Positions 13,401-26,800 of a stretch of 64,000 nt of DNA are shown here, piece by piece. The notes under the pieces are model-generated. The model was not told the origin of the DNA, ran no database searches, and saw only the letters and a program-made list of their open reading frames with translations. This DNA is from Rotaria sp. Silwood1 (Eukaryota > Rotifera > Eurotatoria > Philodinida > Philodinidae), in the NCBI GenBank assembly GCA_905250075.1, contig CAJNOP010000044.1:552390-616389 (forward strand), in the 5' to 3' direction. Each line of letters opens with the position of its first letter. Positions within the stretch are counted from its first letter, which is position 1. The position numbers were made by a program, and so were the translations under genes.

Positions 13401-15635
13401 GTACAAATATTTGTAGTATAGTCTGAGAAAAGAAAACAATAATCATAACACTGATTTTCCGTTTGAAAAAAAAAACAAAACTCAAGTTTAAAATCAATAT
13501 TTATAACAATAATCTTGAAGTTGAAGAATGTATATTTTGTATGGCAAAATTTTTTTGACATTCTTTGTTTTGCAGTAACTTTGTTTACGAACATGATAAA
13601 ATGTTGATTGTTTTTTTTTTCAAAATATGTACCATTGAATTTTCTATTGGGATCACAAGGCGAAGTCTTTATAACTATTTTCGAAATTTTAATGTGTCAC
13701 TAACATTTGAAAGCATGTGTCATTATGTTACATCCCACAAGAATAAAATCAAAAAGTTTTGATTTTTTAAAAGACAATTAAGAGCATTGTTGATGAAATC
13801 AATGTTAGATAAAATTTTCAACGTATTTTCATGATCTTCATCTGAAGTCAACTTCTCATCGTATTATTTTGGAAAAATTTAATTAATTTTTAGTCATTTT
13901 TCTTTGAACAGTGAAGAAAATTTAATCTTACAATTTATGTATCGAGCTCACTGTTTTTAGACAATAGATTTGAGAGCAACGCAGCAAAAAAACACGTTAT
14001 ATTTCCAGATGAAGCATCCAGCTCAATTGAAATGAACGTTATTTTTCACTTGTATTTGAGATGAAGACGAATGATACTCCTCATGCTTTGAGAGTCAAAC
14101 AAGATCTCTGATTGGTTTCAAATATTATACCCAAAATGAATGAATAAAATTTAACAATTTTTCAACCTTCTCTTATTTTTTTTCTTATAGGAAATAATAC
14201 GACAATACACTTGTTCAATATTATCAATGTATTTTAATTTTGAAAATAGCTATAAAGATTAGATCTTGTGATTCAAATAGAAACATTCAGTGATGCATCT
14301 TTTGAGTAAAAACAAAAGATTAAGATTCTATCATGTTTCTAATTAAGGTTGCATGCAAAACAAAAAACGATAAAAATGGGTAAAATAATTGACAGGATTT
14401 AATATGAAAGTTGTGAAAAAGATGTAATATTATTGAATAATATTTTTCAAATATAAATCTACATTTCATTAATAGCAGAAATGTGAAATCAAAAAATGTT
14501 TGTAAAATTATATCATTGTATACTTGCATAATAATTATTCGATACTTGAACATTTTTGATTTGTTTAATCTATATATATACTTTTAGTATACAATTCCTG
14601 ACAAACATGTATAGATACATGAGAGAATCATATTTGATTAATAATATATTATATTAGATAAATTATTTTTTATGTGTTTAAGACAATGTCGACAAGTTTT
14701 TTTTGTTTTTCTTGTTATCGTATTATTTTCTATGTCAAACATTTGGTTCTAAATCGGTTTATTCTGTAATGAAAGCGTTCGGTAGATGTTCTACAAGAAA
14801 AGATAGAAAAAAATTTTTCTTTTTTGAATTTTGTATTATGATCGTTGTTTGTTAGAAAAATAAAGAAAAGATACGAACTACATCGATTTGTGACATTATT
14901 TACTTATTCTGACTAGGTAATTTTTTAAGAAAAAGAAAATGAAAAAAAAAAAAGATATAAATTTTATCCCTGTTTAAACAAGGGTTTTTTTTTAAGAATG
15001 TTTTTCTTGTCGTGCTTTTATTTTGCATCGGTGATGAATCTTGTCAACAGAAAGATTAATTTGAATATAAAATAATTCAGTAAGAAATAAATTGATGAAT
15101 ATAAATGAAAAAAGAATTATTATATGTAACAAAACAAGAAATATATCAAGATTTCATCAGAGCAAAGCAAATTTTAGATTGTAAGTTTTATTATTCTGAA
15201 GAAACTGGTTTCATGGAAATTTTTTCAGGACATACGAAAAAAAAAACAAGTAGAAACTAAATAACACGGAATAAAAGATAAACATTGAGATAATAAGAGA
15301 ACAATAGTGCGTCAATAGTGGAATTGTTGCCGAATAATAAGTCAAAAATTGCAATTAGACAAGTGTTTACCTTTGTTAACTGATGTTTTTATAGTTATAG
15401 AGAAGAAACATAAAGGAAGATAGACGAAGACTAGTATATATTGACTCAACCTACTTTTTTTCTATATGCATTTTAACTAAAGAAATTTTCTTACATAGGT
15501 TGATCATTTTTTAGATTACAATCATTAGTTAGTCTTTAATCAATTGCAGACAGCCATTATAATTTCAAGAAAATTGATTTTGCTATTTTACTTATTTAAG
15601 ATCATCTCTAAAATCAATTCGGAAAGATCATCACG
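13401..15635. other. Intergenic, no gene recognised
   Basis: AT-rich sequence with homopolymer runs and only short, biased frames. The last few hundred bases presumably hold the promoter of the mucin-like gene starting at 15636. Confidence 0.45.
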
Positions 15636-16703
15636 ATGGTTCATAGAATTCATTTGAATATAATTTCTTTTTTTATTGCTTGCATCTTATTGAGTGTTAT
15701 CACCGTGCAACAGAATACTGATACAACACCAATGCTAGACGAATCGTCAACCAGCATCACAGCGATAGAGGAAATGGTTACAGACTCAACGACTACTATT
15801 GATTTAATAATAATAACAACAAGTACAATTGATGCTTCAAATACTATAACATCAGATACAACTGTTGCTCCAGGTATTACAGAAAATATTGCAACGATTG
15901 ATTTAGATACTACAATATCGACTTCAATTGATGCTTCAAATACTATAATAACAGATACAATCGCTACTCTAAGTACTACAGAAAATATTGCAATGATTGA
16001 TTCATATACTACAATATCGACTTCAATTGATGCTTCAAATACTATCATAACAGATGCAATCGTTACTCCAGGTATTACAGAAAATCTTGCAACGATTAAT
16101 TCATATACTACAATATCGACTTCAATTGATGCTTCCAATACTATCATAACAGATACAATCGTTACTCCAAGTACTACAGAAAATAGCACAATGATTGATT
16201 CATATATTACAATATCGACTACAACTGCTGCTTCAAATACTATAACATCGTATACAAACGTTACTGCAGACACTTCAACAAAAAGTACAACAATTGCTTT
16301 AAATTCTGCAATATCGAGTACAACTATTGTTTCAAATGCTACAATATCAAATACAAACATTGCTTCAAGCAGTACAGAAACAAGTGCAATCATTGCTACA
16401 AATACTACAGCATCAAATACAACTGTTACTTCAAATACTACAGCATCAAATACAACCGTTACTTCAAATACTATCACATCGAGTACAACCGTTGCGCCAA
16501 ATACTACAGGAAACAGTACAGCCATTACTTTAAATTCTACAATATCGAGAGCAACAATTGCTTCAAATACTACAACATCAAATACAAGCGTTGCTTCAAA
16601 TACTACAGCCGCTTCATGTGGTAATTCCCAACAAGAATTGATTTTTATGTCAATGTCATTAATTGTTAGTCTCTTTTTGTCAATAGTCATCAGAAACATA
16701 TGA
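15636..16703 (+). CDS. Mucin-like Thr/Ser/Asn-rich surface protein with 33-residue repeats
   Basis: A single exon of 355 codons. Residues about 10-25 form a signal-peptide core (ISFFIACILLSVI). The mature part is almost all Thr, Ser, Ile, Ala and Asn. From about residue 68 it is built of 33-residue repeats starting ASNTI and ending in TISTSID-type motifs (four clear copies). It then degenerates into 11-residue repeats of the type TSNTTASNTTV with many N-glycosylation sequons. The C-terminus has one Cys followed by a hydrophobic tail (residues about 331-355), suggesting a GPI anchor signal or a single membrane span. It would be a heavily glycosylated cell-surface or cuticle protein. The antisense strand is also open over almost the whole length, a by-product of repeat codon usage. 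The gene at 19514 looks like a relative on the same strand. Confidence 0.75.
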   Translation: MVHRIHLNIISFFIACILLSVITVQQNTDTTPMLDESSTSITAIEEMVTDSTTTIDLIIITTSTIDASNTITSDTTVAPGITENIATIDLDTTISTSIDASNTIITDTIATLSTTENIAMIDSYTTISTSIDASNTIITDAIVTPGITENLATINSYTTISTSIDASNTIITDTIVTPSTTENSTMIDSYITISTTTAASNTITSYTNVTADTSTKSTTIALNSAISSTTIVSNATISNTNIASSSTETSAIIATNTTASNTTVTSNTTASNTTVTSNTITSSTTVAPNTTGNSTAITLNSTISRATIASNTTTSNTSVASNTTAASCGNSQQELIFMSMSLIVSLFLSIVIRNI

Positions 16704-19513
16704 TGAAAATAAAAAAAAAAAGAACTAATTCTATTTACTTACATTGTTTATTCGTTGCCTTGTTCAGTTTCATTGTTTATGTGATATCATTTCTCTTTGA
16801 TTATTTTTATCACAATTTTATCTCTTCACATCCTTTTCATCATTTGTATTTACTACATTGTATTAAATTACATCAAAGTATTTAATAAATTTGTCATTAA
16901 CACCAGCAAAGGTTTTCAATCTTTTATAAATATAGGTCTTTTAGTGCACATGTTTCTTTTATTAGATATGTTATTTTTGTACTTCATGGTTGACTAATGA
17001 TGACGAAGCGAAGTGTATAAAAAAAGAAACTGATCATGTGGACAAACGGTGTGAGCGTACTCAACCGTATGTAATTATTGCACAAATCATTCCCTTAATA
17101 CCTGGGAAAAATCATAAAACTAATGATGGACAATACTGATTCATCATCCATTTACGTAGTGCATTGATATCCCACCCATTTTACATTTTTAGTCATTTTA
17201 TTACAGATAATAATGACGTCTTTGTTTTTTTTTATACATGACATACTGCCTATAAAAAGCAGAAAAAAAAAGTATCGTAAAGTATACAAAAGTTGCATAC
17301 ATATATTCATTGATCAAAAATTATCATTGACAAAATAAATGTAAGTATTATCCTCAGTTAAACTTTCCTAGATTATTTGAAAAGTTGTTAATCGTGGTTT
17401 AAAATAGTTGAAGCGATTTTCATCTGATGAGATAGTTATTTTCTATATTAAGTATTTACCTACAAAGAAATAAATATTCATTTTCTATAATTTTTTTGCT
17501 CATTTGTTCGTACAGTAATCTCTATAATTAAATAAGTTCACTAATATTAAACAAAGAAAATACATGAGAATATTTATAATATGTAAAAAAAAAAAAAAGG
17601 TCAAATTAGATTAATGTAATTGATCATACAGCAAAACAGAATCCACAACATAATTGTTTCATGGGTAAAATTTACTTAATCGATTTCACACTTATATATT
17701 GAAGCTGATGTCAAAGAAGGTAGAACAAAATTCTATTAAAAAAAAATATTGATTTGTTCGTCTTAGTCGATTTTTTTATTTGTTCGTTGTCTTATTTATA
17801 TTTGTCCTAAGACATTTCATCCTGAAATTGTTACTTCTTAAAAAAATAAAAATAGAAAGTAATGTTCTGGAAACGTTATTTTTCTTCACAGTAACATCTT
17901 AGACAAAGTAATCCAAAAAAAACTAGTATCATTAAACGATTTTTCTCCCAAAAAGAGACAGAAATCATCAAAAATAATTATATATTACTCGATGACACTG
18001 CAAATTATCATCTATTTAGAATGTATATATGATTTGATATAGATTCAAGAATTCGTTACGAATATATAGTTTTTTTATTATTTCAATTAAGTTAAAACAT
18101 ACAGGACAAAAACTAAGACTACAGATATAAGAAAATTTATTTTTTTCTCAAAATAACTCTTACGTTTTTATAATTCTATTTCTAAACTTTTTTGAAAATT
18201 GGTTCTTTTTCTAATTTAACATCAAAAACTGAATACAAAAAAAAAGAAAATTTTCTCAGATATAAAATAAATAACGCAAGAAGTCGCTCACAATATATGT
18301 AGATTTACAGAATGTCTTTATAGATATTCATGTACACCTATCTAGGTTTTTTTTTGTATGATAGAAGATACAATCAAATTTTGTATTTCATTAGCATGAG
18401 ACGGTTTCTAGCTTAAAACGTTCTCATTTTGTTTTATTGTTGAGAAAATCGAACATTTCTTTGTTTTAATCGTGAAAAAAAGACCAATAATGACCTTGTC
18501 TATTCCAGTTTCTATTATCAAAACTCGGTTGAAAAACAAAATAAATGTAATATTTGAAATTAGTGTGAAAATCTATATCAGATCACATATACGTTAGCAA
18601 AATTGCTTTTTCATGTAAAATGCAATTGTACTTGCCGTTGGCAATATTCTTCTGAAATTTTGCTTCTGAGAGATTTGCCACTTGCTATAGAATTCGCTAC
18701 AATATATTTGGCACGGTATAGATTTTCATCTTGATTTCAATGTGTCATTTATTTTGTTTTCCAACTGAACTTTAATAATTGAAAATGCAATAAACCAAGT
18801 CCATGTTAACCTTTTTACTAATAATCAGAAAGAAGAAATGTTCGATTTTCTCAACAATAAAACTAAAAACTTACTTTTGTAACTCAAAACAAACTCATTC
18901 AAATCAGATAAAACATTTGATTTTATCTTCTGTCACAAAAATACTAGACAGGTTTACAAAAATATATGTAAATATGTACTTTAAATCTATATATATATAT
19001 TGATCACGTTTTTTTACATTATTTATTTTGTACATCAGAAAGAAAATAATTTCTATTCAGATTTTGATGCTGAATTAGAAAAAAAGATTATAGGAACTTA
19101 AAAGTTATTTTGAGGAAAAAGTGATTTTGCTGAGATATATGGTCATATCAATATTTCGAACTTTTCGTGGCGAAAAGGTAATATAATTGAAATAGAAAGT
19201 ATACATTCATGCCCTCTTCTTCAAACTGTATCAAACCAGATACAACTCAATGAAAAACAAAATGCACTCAAATTTTGCGTTATGAACCCTTTATGCTATC
19301 TGATTAGAAAATTTCACACTTGTCAATCGATTTAGTTGTTAGAAAATTCATTATGATCATTTAAAAGATAAGAACAATATTTTCTATTTTAACATATCTT
19401 ATTTACTTAAATCAAATTTATCAAAGTTTTCTATCAATTAGAATTTTATTTCTAATCTATTTTCATAAGTTTGTTCTTCATAATTTCATGGTTTTTCTTC
19501 AGTAATTACAATC
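16704..19513. other. Intergenic between the two mucin-like genes
   Basis: About 2.8 kb of AT-rich DNA with no assignable gene. Several small frames just downstream of the first mucin-like stop are hydrophobic only because of T-rich composition. Confidence 0.45.
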
Positions 19514-20242
19514 ATGTTATATCGATTCAATAATACAATGATCAAGATCTTTTTGACTATACTTTTGGCTATATGGGCTCTACAAATTGATGCACAAAAT
19601 GATTCAAGCATAGTTGTTGCTGCAAACACTACAGCAACTCCGTTACCTTATACCAATGCCACAGTAACAGATGTAGTGACAGCCAATAGCAGTACAACAG
19701 AAATAACTCTTGGACCGACAAGTCTTACATCTAATACAACTGTCTTGGAAAACTCAACTATGGCCACAAGTGTGTCAACAGACACAACATTCTCGACAGA
19801 TGTAACTACAGTGTCAAATACCTCGACAGATTCAACAATCATTATTGTATTGACAAATTCTACAGCCATTATTCCTACCGTGGAAAACTCAACAGGAACT
19901 ACAGATTCGTTTACAGATACAACTGGGTTGACGAATTTTACAAATTCGAATTTTTCAACAACAATTGTATCGATTAATGTTACTGGTAGTGTAGGTACAA
20001 CAGTAACAACAAAAGTAACAACAGAAGCAACAACGGCAGCAACAACAGAAGCAACAACAGAAGCAACAACAGCAGCAACAACGGCTGCAACAACGGCAGC
20101 AACAACAGCTGCAACAACAACAATACCTACCACTATACGGACAACAACGAATCATGGTACTTTTTTTTATCCGAATAATTTACTTTATATTCTTATTATT
20201 CTCTTGTTTGTTATCTTTCAAATAAATATAATTTCTCTATAG
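19514..20242 (+). CDS. Mucin-like Thr-rich surface protein
   Basis: A single exon of 242 codons. It has a signal peptide (hydrophobic residues about 11-27, FLTILLAIWALQIDA), a Thr/Ser/Val-rich body with many NST and NTT sequons, and a low-complexity block of TTEA and TTAA units (about residues 165-200). The C-terminal hydrophobic segment (LLYILIILLFVIFQINIISL) could be a membrane anchor or GPI signal. Start choice: an internal Met (codon 9) would also leave a signal peptide. It is probably a paralogue of the gene at 15636, given the same strand, architecture and composition, though without the 33-residue repeat. Likely a glycosylated surface coat protein; no enzymatic domain. Confidence 0.7.
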   Translation: MLYRFNNTMIKIFLTILLAIWALQIDAQNDSSIVVAANTTATPLPYTNATVTDVVTANSSTTEITLGPTSLTSNTTVLENSTMATSVSTDTTFSTDVTTVSNTSTDSTIIIVLTNSTAIIPTVENSTGTTDSFTDTTGLTNFTNSNFSTTIVSINVTGSVGTTVTTKVTTEATTAATTEATTEATTAATTAATTAATTAATTTIPTTIRTTTNHGTFFYPNNLLYILIILLFVIFQINIISL

Positions 20243-20822
20243 TAATTTCTAAGTTTAATTCTTTATTTATTTTTTTTTGCTGATGTAAGTATTTTAAATT
20301 GAAAACATATAAGTAATAAATAAACAACGAAAACAACGAGTAAACAAAGATATCGATACACAGGTATCGAAAAAGGAGAAAAAGAACACGAATATACACA
20401 CAGATAAATACGAAATTAGTCAAAAAACTACCACTGCACAAGAAAAGAAAAAAGAAAAATTTTGATTTTTTTTTCTTCCATAAAACCTGTTTATATATAT
20501 ATATATATCGATTATTCACTCTTCATTGTAAAATCTTTTAAGCTCATCTGTTAAACAGAAAAGCAAAAATGATTATAGTTTGACATATGAGCAAAAAGAA
20601 AACGCTTTGTTTTTTGTTTTTTGTTTTTTTTAAAATATCTATCCCTGAGAAGAAGAGTTGGCAATATGGAAGGTAGACAAAAACAAGAAAAAAAAAAAAA
20701 GAAAACACAAATGAAATTTATTGAAGAATATCACTGTTGTTGTTCGCTTGTCAAAGGCTCCTATTTAAAATAAACAAACAGAAAAAAAGATAATTATTGG
20801 AATTAATTATTTATTCTTTTTT
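20243..20822. other. Short intergenic between convergent genes
   Basis: 3' flanks of the mucin-like gene (plus) and dystrobrevin (minus), with poly-A/T tracts and an (AT)n run at about 20493-20508. No gene seen. Confidence 0.5.
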
Positions 20823-23800
20823 TTATCTCACGATTCGTTTCGTTGATGATAAACTAAATGAATTTATTGCTTGAGCAGTTCCATTACCACCACCACCACC
20901 ATCATCATCATCAGTTGTTCGTAAAAGATCATCATCTGTTGTACGTTCTTCATGTCTTTCATCATCATCTTCATCATCATCCGATGTTAAAAGTGATTCT
21001 TCATCTGTTCGACTTCCACTATCATTTTCAATAATATCATTTGGATTATTACTCTTATGATTACTACTAGTAATCGATGTTTTTCTAAAAATTTAAATAG
21101 ACAACAATTTATTTTTATTTATTTTTTGATAATAATCTTTTACGAAAGTAGTTTATCATTATGATTTGTTTTATTTTCATTGATAGAATTAAATCCATTT
21201 TTAGATTGTGTATTAAGAGTATTATCAACTGTTGTTGGAAGAGATTCAGAACTTTCTAAAAAAAGTAATTGATATTTTAAGAAATTGAAAAAATTTATTT
21301 TTTGAACTATGTGTACCAGTATTTAATTGTTGAACAAGTGACGACATAGCTGATGTTAATGAATCAGCTGCTATAAGAAGATCAGTTCGTAGAGATTTTG
21401 TATGTTGACTTATTGATATTGGTTCGTTGATGGTTGTTTCTTCAAAAAAAGAAAATCAATAAAAAATTTTTCATAAAAAAAATAAGAAGAATTAAAAATA
21501 ATTCATTGTATTATAATCTTTATAAGAAAAACTCATTCGATAAAGTTTTTATTTAGATATATAATGGAGAACAAGTCGAAAATCTCAGACTTGTTGTATT
21601 GTCTATTGAAACGAAGACAAAAAAAGAAAGATTATCATCAAAATTACCAGTAGGTGTTAATAGATCATGAAGAGGTGTTGGTGGTGTTGAATAACTACGA
21701 AATGTAACATTTGAATTAATTTTTCTTGTATTTGAAGTATTTCCATGTGTATGATAAACCATTCGTGATGGTGAAACACTTAAACGACCATGTGGACTCA
21801 TTGTTGTTGAACGTTGTTGTGTATTAGGTGAATAACGTAAAATTTTACCAAGTGTATCTAATTGTGTTGTTAATTCTTCTCGACTTTGTTGTAAATGATC
21901 AATACGTGATTCTAATTGATGTTTACGTGATAATAATGTTTGTAATTCTTGTTCTAAATATGGATTTGTTTCTGTTGAACCAGCACGTCTCATTGAATGA
22001 ATACGACTACGTGTTGATTGTGATTGTTGATATTGTTGATAAGATGATAAATCATGATGTGGACTTGTACGTTGATGTGGTAATGTTTGTGTATAACGTT
22101 GTTCAAGTCGATTCATTGATGATGATAAACCAGATGTTGATGGATAAAGACCTGTTGTACATGCATCTGTATCACTATATGCATGAAAATCATTGGGTAA
22201 ATTTGAATTAGCATAATCAAGTGAATTACGACGTTTAAGTTGTGCTCGTAATGTATTTATTTCACGTAGAATACGTCTAAGAAACAAACAAATAATAATT
22301 CGTTTTGTTTGTGTATATTAGTAAAAATTTCAAAATTGAAACTATAGTTATTCATATTAAAATTGTCAATTCTATAGAAATATAAATAATTTTTTGAATT
22401 TAGAAGGAATCATTCGTAAAATTGGAAGTTTTCAATTTTTTTATATTTCAAAAAATATTTAAAGATTGAAATAAATATGATTTCGAACGTTTTTTACTTA
22501 AAATTTTCAAAATGAAACACTATAGAAGATCCAAATTCTTCTATTATGAAGAATAACTTTAGTATTTTTTATTTTTCTAATAGTTTATTCTAGTAATGTT
22601 CAGTGTTCGTATACATACACAAAGATCACTAAAGCATTGAACACAATGGTATTGGCGTTACTTACAGTATTGAAATAACAACTCTATTAGACTATGCTCT
22701 TTTTTTTTCTAGCAATATGTTCTAATGTTTTATTGAGCACAAGTGAGAATGTAGTAAGTAAACTCGAACTGTATCATTCTCATTTTATTCTAATTAATAT
22801 TTATAAATGAAATTATATATTGATAAACTTATCTTTAATAATCAATTAAAGATCAATCTATTAAATTCTTCTATAGAATTATTTTGAATGTCATAAGAGA
22901 TTTAAATAATTCATTACTAATGTATTTTTGTTTTATTCCTATGAGTAATCATACTTATACTTATTGACTTTAATAATATTCATTGTTTATTTTACCTATT
23001 TTTTGCTTCAAGTTTAGAAATAATTAAACGTTTTTCTGCACTTTGATGATCCATATGCATTGATCGTATAGATGACATAGGCACCATTGTTGATGGTGTT
23101 GTTGTTGTTATTGGTATTCTTGAATAATATTGATTATTTGTTTGTAAATTCATTGGACATGAAGAAAATCTTATTGGTGGTTGTATACCAGTTGGATTTT
23201 GTTTTTGTTTTTCATTAATAGATGCTAATTGTTGAGCATAATATGCTATTTGTACATGTTCATCCATATCAGCAGATTCATTACCATTTTCATCAATTTT
23301 TTTAATATCAGTTTTTGTTGTTGTTGTTAATAATGATCGTTGTTCATCAAAATTGATTGGTTTTGGTGTACTAAGTCGAATAAGTTGTGGTGATGAACAT
23401 GATGAGATTTGTTCTTTTTCTATCATTAATGGACTTGATGGTGATGATATTGATACTGGTGGATTTTGTTGTTGTTGTTGTTGTTGTAGTACTGGTTGTG
23501 ATTGTGGTTGTTGTTGTTGTTGATGTTTTATTAGTTGTTGATGTCGTTTTGTACTACTATTTCGACATTTCCATGAAAAAAAACGTGGTGATGATGAGGA
23601 TGATGATGTTGATGAAGTTGTATTTGGACGACGTTCTTCACTTTTTGGCATACATTGAAATGATCTATTAAAAACAATAAATTTTATTCGAAAAAAAAAG
23701 AAATCAAGATTTCAGAATTTATTTTTTTTCCAATAACAAAAACATCATAACAATATCAGTGTGAATTAGTTTTCGAAGATAAAATTAATTGAATAGATGA

Positions 23801-26800
23801 ATACCGTAAACGATTATATGACTTCGTTGGTATTTACTATTTAATATCAAGTTTACAGTTCATTGTAGGAAATGACTTTGAAACATATAGAAAAAAAGTT
23901 ATTTCTTTGTCTTATAATACTATATGTCGATTAACAAATCATCAAATATTGACATCATCAGAATAAACATTAAAAAATGTCTATTGAAAGTTAGCGATGA
24001 ATTGAAAAGAGGACTATTAAATAGTTCAGAATCACTAATTTACTGTTGGAAATTTGATAGATAATTGCCTCATATTTTTCTTTTCAAATCTACTATAATC
24101 AAAAATATCTACAGTAGAACTTCCTATTAATTAATCAATATAAATTTATTCTTTTGATATTTTATTTGAAATTTCATATTACCTTCGAATTGATTGTCGA
24201 AATTCTTTAACAGGTGATGTAAAAAACGTATATTCTTTCATTTCATGTGTTGGTAAATGTTGATCAGATACTCGTCCACGCCAAAAACAATCTTGACATA
24301 ATTGATATGTTCGATCATGACATTGTTGACATTTATAACGAAAACCAGAAAATGATGCTCGTTGACACGCAGAACATTTAACACGATGAATAACTTTAAA
24401 AAAAAAACAAAAGAAAAATGTTCAATATCAAATATTAAAAACTAACAAAAATATTTTACCATTTTCTACACTAATTAAACGATGAAATATAATTAACCAT
24501 TGTAAACAATTTGGTGTTGTATCATTATAAATTAATGTATCAAGAAAATCATCAAGATTAATTAATGTTGTTGATAAATGTGAAAAAATTAATTGTGCAT
24601 TATTTGAACGATATGTTGAATATGAAATTTCTTGTAAAGCATATGGTAATGCAAGAATTTCATGTAAAAGTTCATCAATTTGTCCATATGTTAATGTATT
24701 CAATGATGATGATAAATATGATGTAAATAAATGACGCATTTTATCAACTAATTTTCCTGTACATAATAATACAAGTACAACACGAAATGAATTAAAACGT
24801 ATTGATATATTATTATTTGATAATTCATTATTATTATTATTATTATTATAAACATATAAAAACCAAGCTATAGCTGAATGAACACAATTATCAATATGAA
24901 GAATTTGTTGTGATGATGGTAAACGTTTATTTAAATTTGTATAAATTGATGTTAAAAATGTTGTTAAACGATTTATTGAAAGATATTGATCATTATTTAA
25001 TAATGAAGTTTGTATTGGTGTTGGTGTACGACGATTTGTTGGTGATAAACTATTTGAACTTAATTCAGATGATGGCCATGTTAAACATTCTCGCAGTGAT
25101 TCAATTACATTTAATAAATCAAGAAGATGAACTAAATAAATGATTTTTATATTAAAATTTTTCATATCAAGTTCAAATTGTATTCATATTGTAGACAAGC
25201 TGCTATTCGAGAACTAACAGACTAAGCCATTCTTAGAATTATTCATATATACATCCATGAATAGACGTAACTTCCCCCCTCCCGTCTTAGTTCGACCATT
25301 CCTCCAAAAAATGCGGACATACAGTAATAGATAACTCTTAGAGGCTAGTAAATGAACCGTTGAGAAAATAGAGAGTATGAAGAACCTACATATGTATGGA
25401 TAGTAATGACTTACTCAAGACACCTGATTAGATAAATACGGATGTCATTAATTATGCATGAGTGGGAGGTCTCATATCTACTATGCATAGTAACACTGTT
25501 TCTCTCTTCTACTGTAGATAAATAGGCTTAGTTTGTTAGTCCTTCTAATCTCCCGTACTTGGAAAAAAGTGAGCATTTTGTTTTTCATAATTGAGTGTGG
25601 AAAAAGAAACTGATTAGACTCTCATATTAGATGATTAAAATTTATTTAATAATGCAATCTTGATATTATTTCGATAAAAATTCGTTGTATAGAATTTGAA
25701 ATTAATATTTCTCGCTAAGAACGAAGAACAATTTTCAATACAAATGAGATTAATATTGAATTTTACAGTAAAATAAAGCTCATTAATAATGTGATATATT
25801 AGTTCATAGAATGATCATGAATGACAAAATTACCGGAAGTTTAAAAATGTCAAGCATATAATTAACAACAATGAATAGTCAACCATGAAAAACAAATAGG
25901 TCTCACGACATTTTTTTTGTGCCTATTAGATTTTGTAAAAGTCTCTTTATTGATTATTTCAATATATAACGATTGATAAAATCAAAAAAAGAAATAATTA
26001 TAAGAGTTGTTTCAAGTTTTTCTTTTTTCAATATTTTAATTCGATCATTATTATTTATTGATCAAATAGAAAACAATCGTTTTTCTCAAAATAATCTATC
26101 TATAAAATTTTACAGACGAATAATTTTCTTAGGTCTACATATTTTTCATGGCTGATTATCCATGACCCTCAATCAATATGCTTGACATTTTAGTACATTC
26201 GACAAGCTTTCATATAGTATAAAAATTAATGTTGACATTATTTCTTTTAGAATCGTATGCATTTGCAAAAAAAAAAAAAAAGGAAATCTGCTTTGTATGT
26301 TGAACTTAATGTATAAAACACTCTTACATCATTTTTATTTGATGAAAAATTCCATAGATAATAAATTTGAGTGTAAGCAATAAAGAAATCGATTAAGATA
26401 AGAATAAAATAATTACGAGGGAATATATTCAACTATCGGATTTCTTATTGACTTTTGTTTTTTTTACGGCTATGCATTGATCTTGAAGATATTATGAAAA
26501 ATAAACTGATTCAAGCCTATGATCTATTAATAAAAAGTTATAATCATTTAAACAAAAATTTCTACTGCGAGCGAAACATTTCTACAAAAAAAAACAAAAA
26601 TAGTCAAAATAAAGTGGATAGTTCTAAAGTTTGTTTCCGAGATATTTAATTTTTAAATAGACTGAATTATTATGTCCTCTTGTGTTAAACAATTTTCTTT
26701 TTGAAAATATAATATTTCGATACAAATATTAAAATTATCTAAATGACTATTAAATTTACCTATGGAAAAAACTTCAAGTCAAAAGAGGTTTGACTTACTT

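Noticed and set aside
15650-16699. A 349-codon open frame antisense to the first mucin-like gene
   Set aside because: It mirrors the Thr/Ser/Asn repeat codons (giving Val/Ile/Glu repeats), has no signal or domain, and is explained by absence of stop complements in the repeat.
19648-20133. A 161-codon Val/Ala-rich frame antisense to the second mucin-like gene
   Set aside because: Complement of ACA/GCA repeats; no coding evidence.
21828-22211. 127-codon frame inside dystrobrevin exon 6
   Set aside because: Antisense shadow of the dystrobrevin coding exon.
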